This document shows, in pieces, positions 43,815 through 50,867 of a stretch of DNA of 64,000 nt. Position 1 is the stretch's first letter. Every line of letters starts with the position of its first letter. A program made the translations under genes and the position numbers. Under the pieces are notes generated by a model. It saw only the letters and a list, made by a program, of their open reading frames with translations. It did not search any database and was not told the DNA's origin. Source of the DNA: SHLQ01 sp964517125 (GTDB lineage: Bacteria; Actinomycetota; Acidimicrobiia; Acidimicrobiales; SHLQ01); the NCBI GenBank assembly GCA_964517125.1, contig CAZFBD010000015.1:1-64000 (forward strand), written 5' to 3'.

Positions 43815-44339
43815 TCAGAGGTCCCGGAGCTTCGCCACCGTCTTCAGGTTCCGGCCGGTGACCGAAACACCCGACGCCTTCTCCAGGTGTGCGAGCGTGA
43901 GCTTGGTCTTCGACTGCCCACCCCCGTACTCGACGTAGATCGCATCTCTGGCCGGCAGGATCGTGTCACCGGGAAACCGCGCGGGGTCGAGCGCGTCCAC
44001 ACCCGCCACATCGACCGGCCCGCTCACGAAGTAGACGAGCTGATACGACGGATTGCCGTCGGGGGAGAACGGGCATCGGTCGGCGATCGCCTGCAGATCG
44101 CCGCGCTCGATTGCCACGACGGGAACGTCCACGTCGAATGCTTCCACCAAGACGTCGGCGACAGTATCGACGATCTCGTCGAGCCCGCGATCGGTGTGCA
44201 CGCCGATGTTGCCGCTCTGGATGAGCGTGGCAACGTCGTCGAACCCGGCGCTGCCAAGACGCTCCCGAAGTTCGGCCATGGGCACCTTGTTGCGCCCGCT
44301 GACGTTGACGCCGCGCAGCAGCACAATCACTCGTCGCAT
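43815..44339 (-). CDS. DUF1697 family protein
   Basis: The 174-residue product begins MRRVIVLLRGVNVSGRNKVP and has MAELRERLGSAGFDDVATLI with QSGNIGVHTD, the diagnostic DUF1697 opening. No enzymatic function is established for this family, which occurs widely as a stand-alone single domain. It converges on the M20 gene with a 4-base gap and lies 18 bases from the IclR gene. Nothing ties it to the carnitine genes beyond position. Confidence 0.85.
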   Translation of the reverse strand: MRRVIVLLRGVNVSGRNKVPMAELRERLGSAGFDDVATLIQSGNIGVHTDRGLDEIVDTVADVLVEAFDVDVPVVAIERGDLQAIADRCPFSPDGNPSYQLVYFVSGPVDVAGVDALDPARFPGDTILPARDAIYVEYGGGQSKTKLTLAHLEKASGVSVTGRNLKTVAKLRDL

Positions 44340-44357
44340 GCGTCGAGCGTAGTTGGG

Positions 44358-45167
44358 TCAGTTCGTTTGGCTGGCCAGAAGCGCCGCTGCACGGTTCTGG
44401 ACGAGTTCGGCGAGTTCTGCGGAAAGGGCTGGACGGTCGGCGGGGTTCAGTCGATAGCTGGGTCCGAACAGGCTGATGGTCGCAACGAGGTGCTCGCCGT
44501 CGAATACCGGTACCGCCAGTCCGTTCACACCGACGTCGAGTTCCTGATCGGTCCAGCACCAGCCATCGGCGCGAATCTCGGTGAGGCGTGTCCGCAGCGC
44601 TGCGGGTGCGGTCATGGAGTGTTCGGTTGCGCCCTCGAGCTCGGTGGAGAGCAGCGCGTCCTGCTGTTTGTCGGACCACCAGGCGATGGTGAGCAGTCCT
44701 GGGGCCACCAAGTGGTGGGGATGGCGGGTACCCGCAACCTCGGGGACCGACACGGCGTTCTCGGCGGTTGCCTGTATCAGGTAGAGGAGGGCGTCGCCGT
44801 CGTCGATGGACAAGGCGGCATTCTCATGAAACGTCTGCACGAGCTCCGACAGCAGCGGGCGAAGCCGGTCGCTCAGGCTTGGGGCACCGGTGCCACCGGG
44901 CTGAAGGGTCGCCAGCGCCGATCCGGGAATGACGGATCCATCGGCGGTGCGGGTGACCATCCCGAGATCGGTGAGGATCCCGACGAGGCGGCTCACGGTG
45001 GATCGAGGAAGACCGCTCCGGCGGCTCAGTTCCAGAACGCCGAGCGACTCCCCGGCGGCAACGACCGTTTGCAGAAGTCGGAACGCTCGCTCGATGGGGG
45101 ATTCGCCGGACGTCGCGTTTGTGGAGGATCGGGGAGCAGTGATTGACGTGGGGTCGGTCGTCGCCAT
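44358..45167 (-). CDS. IclR family regulator divergent from the carnitine genes
   Basis: The 269-residue product has an IclR winged helix (AFRLLQTVVAAGESLGVLEL, SGLPRSTVSRLVGILTDLGM) and a C-terminal GAF-like effector domain ending GLAVPVFDGEHLVATISLFG and ELAELVQNRAAALLASQTN. IclR proteins act as dimers on palindromes near divergent promoters. The gene starts about 50 bases from the chosen dioxygenase start, and an 8-1-8 inverted repeat sits between them. Likely ligands are carnitine, gamma-butyrobetaine or a breakdown product, by context only. A longer upstream frame runs through the dioxygenase gene and is rejected. Confidence 0.88.
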   Translation of the reverse strand: MATTDPTSITAPRSSTNATSGESPIERAFRLLQTVVAAGESLGVLELSRRSGLPRSTVSRLVGILTDLGMVTRTADGSVIPGSALATLQPGGTGAPSLSDRLRPLLSELVQTFHENAALSIDDGDALLYLIQATAENAVSVPEVAGTRHPHHLVAPGLLTIAWWSDKQQDALLSTELEGATEHSMTAPAALRTRLTEIRADGWCWTDQELDVGVNGLAVPVFDGEHLVATISLFGPSYRLNPADRPALSAELAELVQNRAAALLASQTN

Positions 45168-45192
45168 ACCATGACATCCTACACATTGGGAC

Positions 45193-45209
45193 GTCCCGCT
45201 GAGCGGGAC
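45193..45209. promoter_or_regulatory. Perfect inverted repeat, probable IclR operator
   Basis: GTCCCGCT-G-AGCGGGAC is a perfect 8-base inverted repeat around one G, located between the divergent IclR and dioxygenase genes. The earliest ATG of the dioxygenase frame (45171) would place it inside the coding region; its regulatory look favours a later start at 45219 or 45237. Confidence 0.6.
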
Positions 45210-45218
45210 ACGTACGAA

Positions 45219-46439
45219 ATGCCGGTGACCGCAGAGATGACAACGCTGCCGACCCTTCCAACTCCCGACTTCTACGACTACCCGTGGACGCCGATCGCTG
45301 ACGCCGTTGTTGATGGTCGGTTCGTGCGGATCCACTGGGCCGACGGGTGCACACTCGACGCCTTCGATTGGTGGCTGCGCGAGAACGCGGTCGGTGCCGG
45401 AGGCGTGGACCTTGCCACCCGCGAGGGCATCCTCGACCCGGCCGAACACGCCGACGGGACTGCCGTTGCCGCACTTGGGGTCACCAACGACGGAGCACTT
45501 CGCATCACCTGGGCTCCAGACGACGTTGTTGCCGACTATCACCCGGGTTGGCTTCGCCACGTCGCCGACGGCAACCACCGGGCGCAGAGTTGGTTGCCCA
45601 AGCCCCACCCGTGGACCGCTGAACAGATGCCGGAACCCCCGACGCACGATGGCTCCACCATCCTCGGCAATGACGATGCGCTCGGACTGTGGGTCGCCGA
45701 CCTCCTCCGGTACGGCATCGCCCGGCTGCGCGGCTGCCCGACCGACCTGGACTTCAACCAGCGGTTGGGTCAACGCATCGGCGCCATCCGCGACACGAAC
45801 TTCGGCATCTCATGGGACGTGAAGGCCGACGTGGAAATGGCGGGTGCGTCCGACACCAACAGCACGGCGAACACGAATCTGCGGCTTGGTCCGCACACCG
45901 ATCTGCCCACCCGGGAAACCCCTCCCGGGTTTCAGTTCCTGCATTGCATCGTGAATGAGACGGCCGGTGGTCACTCCACGATGGCCGACGGCGCCGCCGT
46001 GGCTGCGGCCCTCGAAGCCGAACACCCCGAACACTATGAAGCGTTGTGCACCCTCAACTGGGTCTTCTTCAACCGCGGTCCCGGCATCGACCACCGATGG
46101 TCCGGCCCCATGATCGACCACGGCGTCGACGGTTCACCGCTCACGCTTCGGGCCTTCTACCCGGTGCGCGGCTTCCCAGACATGGCTCCCGAAGACATGC
46201 CCCGGGCCTACGAGGCCATGCGGTGCTTCTCGCAGCTGGCCGCCAGCGCACGGTTCCAGATGGCTTACCCGTTCGAACCGGGCGACATCGTCGGATTCGA
46301 CAACCGTCGCATCCTCCATGGCCGCGATGCATTCGAGTCGGGCGGCAGCCGCCACCTCCGCGGAATATACATCGACCACGACGAGGTGCGATCATTCGCC
46401 CGAGTCGCCAGCCGCCGTCTCGCTGCAGCATCCGCCTGA
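45219..46439 (+). CDS. Gamma-butyrobetaine dioxygenase-like (TauD/BBOX family)
   Basis: This Fe(II)/2-oxoglutarate enzyme is expected to hydroxylate gamma-butyrobetaine to L-carnitine. The iron-binding triad is visible as HTD in LRLGPHTDLPTRE and the distal His in FDNRRILHGRDAF, with an Arg (SGGSRHLRGIYID) for 2-oxoglutarate. The N-terminal domain has IHWADGCTLDAFDWWLRENA, the BBOX/DUF971 pattern, but the CxC zinc cysteines are missing. The start at 45219 (406 residues) is chosen because an operator-like palindrome lies just before it; 45171 and 45237 are alternatives. Downstream genes complete a carnitine pathway. Confidence 0.85.
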   Translation: MPVTAEMTTLPTLPTPDFYDYPWTPIADAVVDGRFVRIHWADGCTLDAFDWWLRENAVGAGGVDLATREGILDPAEHADGTAVAALGVTNDGALRITWAPDDVVADYHPGWLRHVADGNHRAQSWLPKPHPWTAEQMPEPPTHDGSTILGNDDALGLWVADLLRYGIARLRGCPTDLDFNQRLGQRIGAIRDTNFGISWDVKADVEMAGASDTNSTANTNLRLGPHTDLPTRETPPGFQFLHCIVNETAGGHSTMADGAAVAAALEAEHPEHYEALCTLNWVFFNRGPGIDHRWSGPMIDHGVDGSPLTLRAFYPVRGFPDMAPEDMPRAYEAMRCFSQLAASARFQMAYPFEPGDIVGFDNRRILHGRDAFESGGSRHLRGIYIDHDEVRSFARVASRRLAAASA

Positions 46440-46444
46440 CCACG

Positions 46445-46601
46445 AAGGTGCCTGGCACCNNNNNNNNNNNNNNNNNNNNNNNNNNNNNNNNNNNNNNNNN
46501 NNNNNNNNNNNNNNNNNNNNNNNNNNNNNNNNNNNNNNNNNNNNNNNNNNNNNNNNNNNAAGGTGCCTGGCACCGTTCATCCCGAAGGTGCCAGGCACCT
46601 T
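46445..46601. repeat. GGTGCC-W-GGCACC palindromic repeats flanking the assembly gap
   Basis: AAGGTGCCTGGCACC occurs at 46445-46459, immediately before the N run, and again at 46560-46574, immediately after it; a third copy with A at the centre is at 46585-46601. The gap thus begins and ends in the same repeat, so the assembly most likely failed in an array of these palindromes. The element is the same as in the 34.1-34.3 kb cluster. Confidence 0.9.
46460..46559. other. Assembly gap (100 Ns)
   Basis: Exactly 100 N bases, a conventional placeholder for a gap of unknown length. The true sequence and length between the dioxygenase and the BKACE gene are not known; genes could be missing here. 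Confidence 0.98.
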
Positions 46602-46623
46602 TTGCAACAACAGGAGAGTTTCC

Positions 46624-47526
46624 ATGGCAGAGCAGATCCACGATGGGGTGTTCATCACCTGCGCAGTGACCGGTGGTGGAGCCACCACGCACAAGTCCGA
46701 GAAGGTTCCGGTCACCCCCGAACAGATCGCTGACTCGTGCATCGAGGCTGCCAAGGCCGGCGCCGCCATCACCCACGTCCATGTCCGTGAAGACGACGGA
46801 TCTCCGTCCCGCGACGTCGGCAAGTACGCCGAGGTCGTCGAGCGGGTGCGCGACTCCGACACCGACGTTGTCCTGAACCTCACCGCCGGTATGGGCGGCG
46901 ACATCGTGCTCGGTGGCGTGGAGAACCCGCTGCCCCCAGCCGAGGACGGCACCGACATGGTCGGCGCCACCGAACGTGTCGAGCACGTCCGCCAGCTCAA
47001 GCCCGAAATCTGCACGCTCGACTGCGGCACCATGAACTTCGGCGAGGGCGACTATGTCATGACCAACACGCCGAGCCAGCTCGAAGCCATGGCAACGCAG
47101 ATGACCGAGATCGGTACGCGTATCGAGATCGAGGCGTTCGACACGGGCCATCTGGCCCACGCCAAGGACCTCGTCCGTCGGGGCATCATCCCCAACCCGG
47201 TGATGGTGCAGTTGTGCATGGGCATCCCGTGGGGAGCCCCCGACGACCTCAACACGTTCATGGCGATGCGCAACAACATCCCCGACGACTGGACGTTCTC
47301 GGCCTTCAGCATCAGCCGGAACCAGCTCAAGTACGTGTCGCTTGCCGCCCTCGCCGGCGGAAACGTACGGGTCGGTCTCGAGGACAACATCTACCTGGAC
47401 CGTGGAGTGCTCGCCAGCAACGGCGACCTCGTCGATCGGGCTGTCACGATTCTCGAAGCGCAGAACTACACCGTCCTCACGCCCCAGCAGGTGCGCGAGA
47501 ACCTGCAGCTGACCAAGCACGGCTGA
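46624..47526 (+). CDS. BKACE family beta-keto acid cleavage enzyme (probable dehydrocarnitine cleavage)
   Basis: The 300-residue product has the zinc-binding HVH motif in AAITHVHVREDDGSPSRD, and the family segments VVLNLTAGMGGD and LCMGIPWGAPDDLNTFM. BKACE enzymes use acetyl-CoA to cleave beta-keto acids; the group next to carnitine dehydrogenase splits 3-dehydrocarnitine to give glycine betaine and acetoacetyl-CoA. CAGGAGAG precedes the ATG. The next gene, 19 bases downstream, encodes the dehydrogenase that would make dehydrocarnitine. The family is clear; the substrate follows from context. Confidence 0.9.
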   Translation: MAEQIHDGVFITCAVTGGGATTHKSEKVPVTPEQIADSCIEAAKAGAAITHVHVREDDGSPSRDVGKYAEVVERVRDSDTDVVLNLTAGMGGDIVLGGVENPLPPAEDGTDMVGATERVEHVRQLKPEICTLDCGTMNFGEGDYVMTNTPSQLEAMATQMTEIGTRIEIEAFDTGHLAHAKDLVRRGIIPNPVMVQLCMGIPWGAPDDLNTFMAMRNNIPDDWTFSAFSISRNQLKYVSLAALAGGNVRVGLEDNIYLDRGVLASNGDLVDRAVTILEAQNYTVLTPQQVRENLQLTKHG

Positions 47527-47545
47527 CCCAAGGGAGCCCACAAGA

Positions 47546-48538
47546 ATGTCCGACTTCGAGATCACCCAGCTCTCCCGGGCAGCCGTTGTCGGCTGCGGAG
47601 TCATCGGTGCCGCATGGGCGAGCCGCATGCTGCTCAACGGCGTGGATGTGGCCATCAGCGATCCGAACCCCGACGCGGAGTCGATCCTGGCCGAGGTTCT
47701 TGCCAACGCCGTCATCGCCTACGACGATCTCGGCCTGCCGACGGATCGTCAGGGCACCTACCGCATGGCCAGCTCGATCGCCGACGCTGTCGCCGATGCC
47801 GAGTTCATCCAGGAAAGTGTGCCCGAGCGCCCCGAGGTGAAGGCCGCGGTGCTCGAGCAGATCGAGGCTGCTGCGCCGGTCGACGCGATCATCGGATCGT
47901 CAACGTCGGGCATCAAGCCGTCCACGATGCAGGCGACCATGACCAACCCTGCACGTCTGGTGGTCGGCCACCCGTACAACCCCGTGTACCTGCTGCCGGT
48001 CGTCGAGGTTGTCGGCGGCGATGCCACACCCATCGAGGTCATCCGGGCTGCGCAGGGGATCTACGCCGGCATCGGCATGAAGCCGGTGCACGTTCGGGTC
48101 GAGATCGACGCCTTCATCGGCGACCGCCTGCTCGAAGCCGTATGGCGGGAGGCGCTGTGGCTCGTGAACGACGGTGTCGCCACCACCCAGGAGATCGATG
48201 ACGTGATGACCCATGGCTTCGGTCTGCGCTGGGCGCAGATGGGCCTCTTCGAGACCTACCGGGTTGCTGGAGGCGTGGGCGGGTTCCGTCACTTTGTCGA
48301 GCAGTTCGGCCCGACGCTCGACTGGCCATGGACCAAGCTCATGGACACACCGGACTTCACCCCCGAACTCGTCGACACGCTCGTGGAACAGTCCGACGAA
48401 CAGTCGGGCGCCCACGACGTTCGGGAGCTCGAACGTATTCGTGACCGCAACGTGGTCGGCTTCCTCAAGGTGCTCGAACAGAACGAGTGGGCCGCCGGGA
48501 CAACCATCAAGCGGGTCCGGTCCTCAGTCGAGGAGTAA
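47546..48538 (+). CDS. L-carnitine dehydrogenase-like (3-hydroxyacyl-CoA dehydrogenase family)
   Basis: The 330-residue product begins with the NAD-binding motif AAVVGCGVIGAAWASRMLLN and continues with EFIQESVPERPEVKAAVLEQ, SSTSGIKPSTMQA and ARLVVGHPYNPVYLLPVVEV, the pattern shared by 3-hydroxyacyl-CoA dehydrogenases and carnitine 3-dehydrogenases. The GHPYNPVYLLP phrase is particularly like carnitine dehydrogenase. It would oxidise L-carnitine to 3-dehydrocarnitine with NAD. A strong hairpin follows the stop. Some homologues are fused to a thioesterase; this one is not. Confidence 0.88.
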   Translation: MSDFEITQLSRAAVVGCGVIGAAWASRMLLNGVDVAISDPNPDAESILAEVLANAVIAYDDLGLPTDRQGTYRMASSIADAVADAEFIQESVPERPEVKAAVLEQIEAAAPVDAIIGSSTSGIKPSTMQATMTNPARLVVGHPYNPVYLLPVVEVVGGDATPIEVIRAAQGIYAGIGMKPVHVRVEIDAFIGDRLLEAVWREALWLVNDGVATTQEIDDVMTHGFGLRWAQMGLFETYRVAGGVGGFRHFVEQFGPTLDWPWTKLMDTPDFTPELVDTLVEQSDEQSGAHDVRELERIRDRNVVGFLKVLEQNEWAAGTTIKRVRSSVEE

Positions 48539-48544
48539 GTGCTT

Positions 48545-48587
48545 GACGGGGGCCTGTCCGGGAGGGGAATCTCGGACAGGCCCCGTC
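48545..48587 (+). terminator. Hairpin terminator after the carnitine operon
   Basis: GACGGGGGCCTGTCCG (48545-48560) pairs with CGGACAGGCCCCGTC (48573-48587) with one bulged G and a 12-base loop, beginning 6 bases after the dehydrogenase stop. No T run follows, which is common in high-GC bacteria. The next 160 bases to 48748 hold no gene that I can support. Confidence 0.75.
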
Positions 48588-48748
48588 ATGCAAGATGATC
48601 GAATGCCCAATTCGATCGATTCGGCTGGAGAGGAGGGGGACCGCTCCTGCCGTGAAATCAACGTAGGCGCGATGGCGTTCGCGCGGAACCCCGGCGACAC
48701 TCCCTTCACCGCCTGTTCACGCGATGGAAAACTCCGACGTGTCGCCGG

Positions 48749-49390
48749 TCACGAACCGACGGTTGTTGCCGCCCACACGGCGTAGAGCGGATCGCCCTGA
48801 CTGCCCGGTGGAAACACGGTGCGCACCTGCGGCTCACCCCATCCGGTGCTTCGCCTGAAGTACTCGGACACGATGGTCAGATGCGTGAGGTCATCGGTGG
48901 CGCCCCAACCCCGAATGGCCTTGGTCGGGAAGCAGCGGTTGCTGAAGGTGCAGACGAAGGTGCCGCCTGGGGTCAGTACTCGTGCCATCTCGGTGAAGAC
49001 CTCGAAGGGCTTCGTGAGATAGTCGACCGACACCGTGCAGATGGCGCCGTCGAACGATCCGTCGGCGAACGGCAACGACGGGTCGAGGTTGAGGTCGTGG
49101 ACGACCTGCTCGTCGGCCATTGGGTTCTGCCCCAGCTCGTGGTCGTTCATGCCGAGCACGGTCAGGTGCGTGGGGGGAGTCGAGAGATGCGAAATCCACG
49201 ACGACATCAGGTCGAGGATGCGGCCCGAACCGATGAGCTCGGCATACAGCGGCCCGAGCGCGGCGATGGCCCGGTCATCGATGTGCGTGACGAGACGGGG
49301 GACGTCGTAGAAGACCGAATCGTCGGACTCGTCTGCACGCGCGAAAAAGCCCGGTGGAAATCCGGAATACGGATCCTCCACCGGGCTCAC
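48749..49390 (-). CDS. SAM-dependent methyltransferase (class I)
   Basis: The product has the SAM-binding region GRILDLMSSWISHLS (motif I DLMSS), then HLTVLGMNDHELGQNP and DLNLDPSLPFADGSFDGAIC (motif II/III) and RVLTPGGTFVCTFSNRCFPT, the usual methyltransferase type 11 order. The SAM motif is unusual (DLMSSW instead of DxGxGxG), a form seen in some actinobacterial proteins. A GTG at 49390 is chosen because it lies just after the upstream gene; an ATG at 49462 would overlap that gene by 62 bases. The substrate is unknown. Confidence 0.75.
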   Translation of the reverse strand: MSPVEDPYSGFPPGFFARADESDDSVFYDVPRLVTHIDDRAIAALGPLYAELIGSGRILDLMSSWISHLSTPPTHLTVLGMNDHELGQNPMADEQVVHDLNLDPSLPFADGSFDGAICTVSVDYLTKPFEVFTEMARVLTPGGTFVCTFSNRCFPTKAIRGWGATDDLTHLTIVSEYFRRSTGWGEPQVRTVFPPGSQGDPLYAVWAATTVGS

Positions 49391-49400
49391 GAATCGGCGA

Positions 49401-50012
49401 TCAGGGTCGTTCGCCGAAGTCTGGTCCCACGGTCCGGGTGCGCTTGAGCTCCCAGAAACCATCCATCGTGGCCATCGTCACCATGGCGTCCCACAAAGCC
49501 AGGCCGTCTTCGCCCTGCGGGGCGTGAGAGATGACCGGGCCGAAGATGCCCTTCTTCCCGTCGGGGGTGTCGAAGGCGATGATCGGGGTGCCCACGTCGC
49601 TGCCGACGAGGTCGAGGCCTTCCTGCATCTTGGTTTCGATGACGGCGTCGAACGACTCATCGTCGTACGCGGCTGCGTGTGACGCATCGAGACCAGCACC
49701 AGCGAGGACCTCGGCTGCCGTGATCTGGTGGTTCTTGTCGTGATGAATGTGTCGGCCGGCTTCCCAGTAGAACTGGAACGCGGCATCGTTGCCCTCCGCT
49801 GCCTTCACGGACTCGAAGACCCGAAGCAGCTTGTGGGTGTGCGCGACCGGCGCGTAGTAGTCCGATTCCTCGGGTGGCTGATTCTTCACCAGCAGGCTGA
49901 TGGGTTGCCAGGTGATCTGCAGATCACGCTCTGGTGCCACGACGTCGACGACCCAACGAGCCGTCACCCAACACCACGGTCAAATGGGATCTACCCAGAA
50001 TTCAATGTCCAT
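49401..50012 (-). CDS. Rv2466c-type DsbA-like oxidoreductase with selenocysteine at the active site (U-P-W-C)
   Basis: Reading from the ATG at 50012 gives MDIEFWVDPI, then an in-frame TGA (49982-49980), then PWCWVTARWVVDVV and an open frame to 49401: 203 codons in all. Mycobacterial Rv2466c, a mycothiol-dependent reductase, has DFWFDPLCPWCWITSRW at this position, so the TGA replaces the nucleophilic cysteine of CPWC. The rest is collinear: DVGTPIIAF, GIFGPVISHAPQGEDGLALW and FWELKRTRTVGPDF match the family. This is best read as a selenoprotein. A bacterial SECIS is not clear by eye: within 30 bases after TGA only weak hairpins are seen. A frame-intact pseudogene is the alternative. Confidence 0.85.
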
Positions 50013-50145
50013 GGCTCGACCCTACTCACGGCTTCGGCGAATGGTCGGCTCGGACCGGACCTCGTGGTGCTGGCTCAGTCGTTTCGATGCTTCCATCATG
50101 CGGAAGTCTCTTTGCTCCAACTTCCATAGTTCGTACGATGACCCC

Positions 50146-50865
50146 ATGGTTGTCCAGAGCGTTGACCGGGCGCTTCGTATTCTTGAGATCGTCGGCGATC
50201 GCCCCGGAGGGCTGGCCGACGTGTCGGCACGATCGTCGTTGCCACTCACGACAACCTCTCGGTTGCTCGACACGCTGCAGCACCGGGGCGCCGTGGTCCG
50301 TGACGCCGCTGGCACCTACACGGTCGGCCCCTTTCTGAAGCATCTCGGCAATTCGGGCACGGCGGCGGCCACGATCGAGTCGTCGGGGGCGGAAGTTGTT
50401 GCTGCTCTTGCCGATGAGCTCGATGAGGCCGCCTGCATCTCGATCCCCATTGGCTCGCAGACGCTCACCATCATGCAGATCGCGGTGCAGAAGCCGGTGC
50501 AGGCTCAGGACTGGACCGGACATCGATGGTCCATCACCGGCGGCGGGTCGGGTGCCGTCATGATGGCCACCTGGCCGGCCGGCCGAGTCGATGCGCTGCT
50601 GGCGAACCTGGCTTCTGCGGAGCGGACCGCGGTGCGGGACGAGATCGCCAAGGCACGACGCTCGGGCGTGAGCTGGAGCCACGGAACCTACGTCGAGGGC
50701 CTGTCCAGCGTTGCGGCCCCAATCCTCGGGCCCGACGGAACCGCCGTCGCCGCGGTGCTTGGGTACGGGCCCACCTATCGATTCCCCGGCAAAGGCCAGG
50801 TGCGCGGAATCTCCGCAGCCGTCGCCGCGGCCGGCGCCACCATTTCACGAAACCTGGAGAGCTGA
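50146..50865 (+). CDS. IclR family transcriptional regulator
   Basis: The 239-residue product starts MVVQSVDRALRILEIVGDRP with LPLTTTSRLLDTLQHRGAVV, the IclR winged helix, and has an effector domain with SGVSWSHGTYVEGLSSVAAP and ending AVAAAGATISRNLES. The ATG at 50146 is chosen since the homology begins there; the longer frame upstream is antisense to the selenoprotein gene. Its stop lies 2 bases before the MttB-family gene, so regulator and enzyme are one unit, with probable autoregulation. It is the second IclR gene in this quaternary-amine island. Confidence 0.88.
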   Translation: MVVQSVDRALRILEIVGDRPGGLADVSARSSLPLTTTSRLLDTLQHRGAVVRDAAGTYTVGPFLKHLGNSGTAAATIESSGAEVVAALADELDEAACISIPIGSQTLTIMQIAVQKPVQAQDWTGHRWSITGGGSGAVMMATWPAGRVDALLANLASAERTAVRDEIAKARRSGVSWSHGTYVEGLSSVAAPILGPDGTAVAAVLGYGPTYRFPGKGQVRGISAAVAAAGATISRNLES

Positions 50866-50867
50866 AC

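Noticed and set aside
46265..46669. Open frames running through the N gap
   Set aside because: They exist only because unknown bases are not read as stops; the flanking codons do not resemble any protein.
48589..48748. Small plus-strand gene after the carnitine operon
   Set aside because: No ribosome binding site or recognisable product; the codons are continuous only with a shadow frame of the dehydrogenase.
49401..50012. Pseudogene or frameshift reading of the DsbA-like gene
   Set aside because: The only stop in the frame is TGA at the catalytic cysteine; both sides align to the Rv2466c family and a glutathione peroxidase nearby shows the same pattern with a SECIS.
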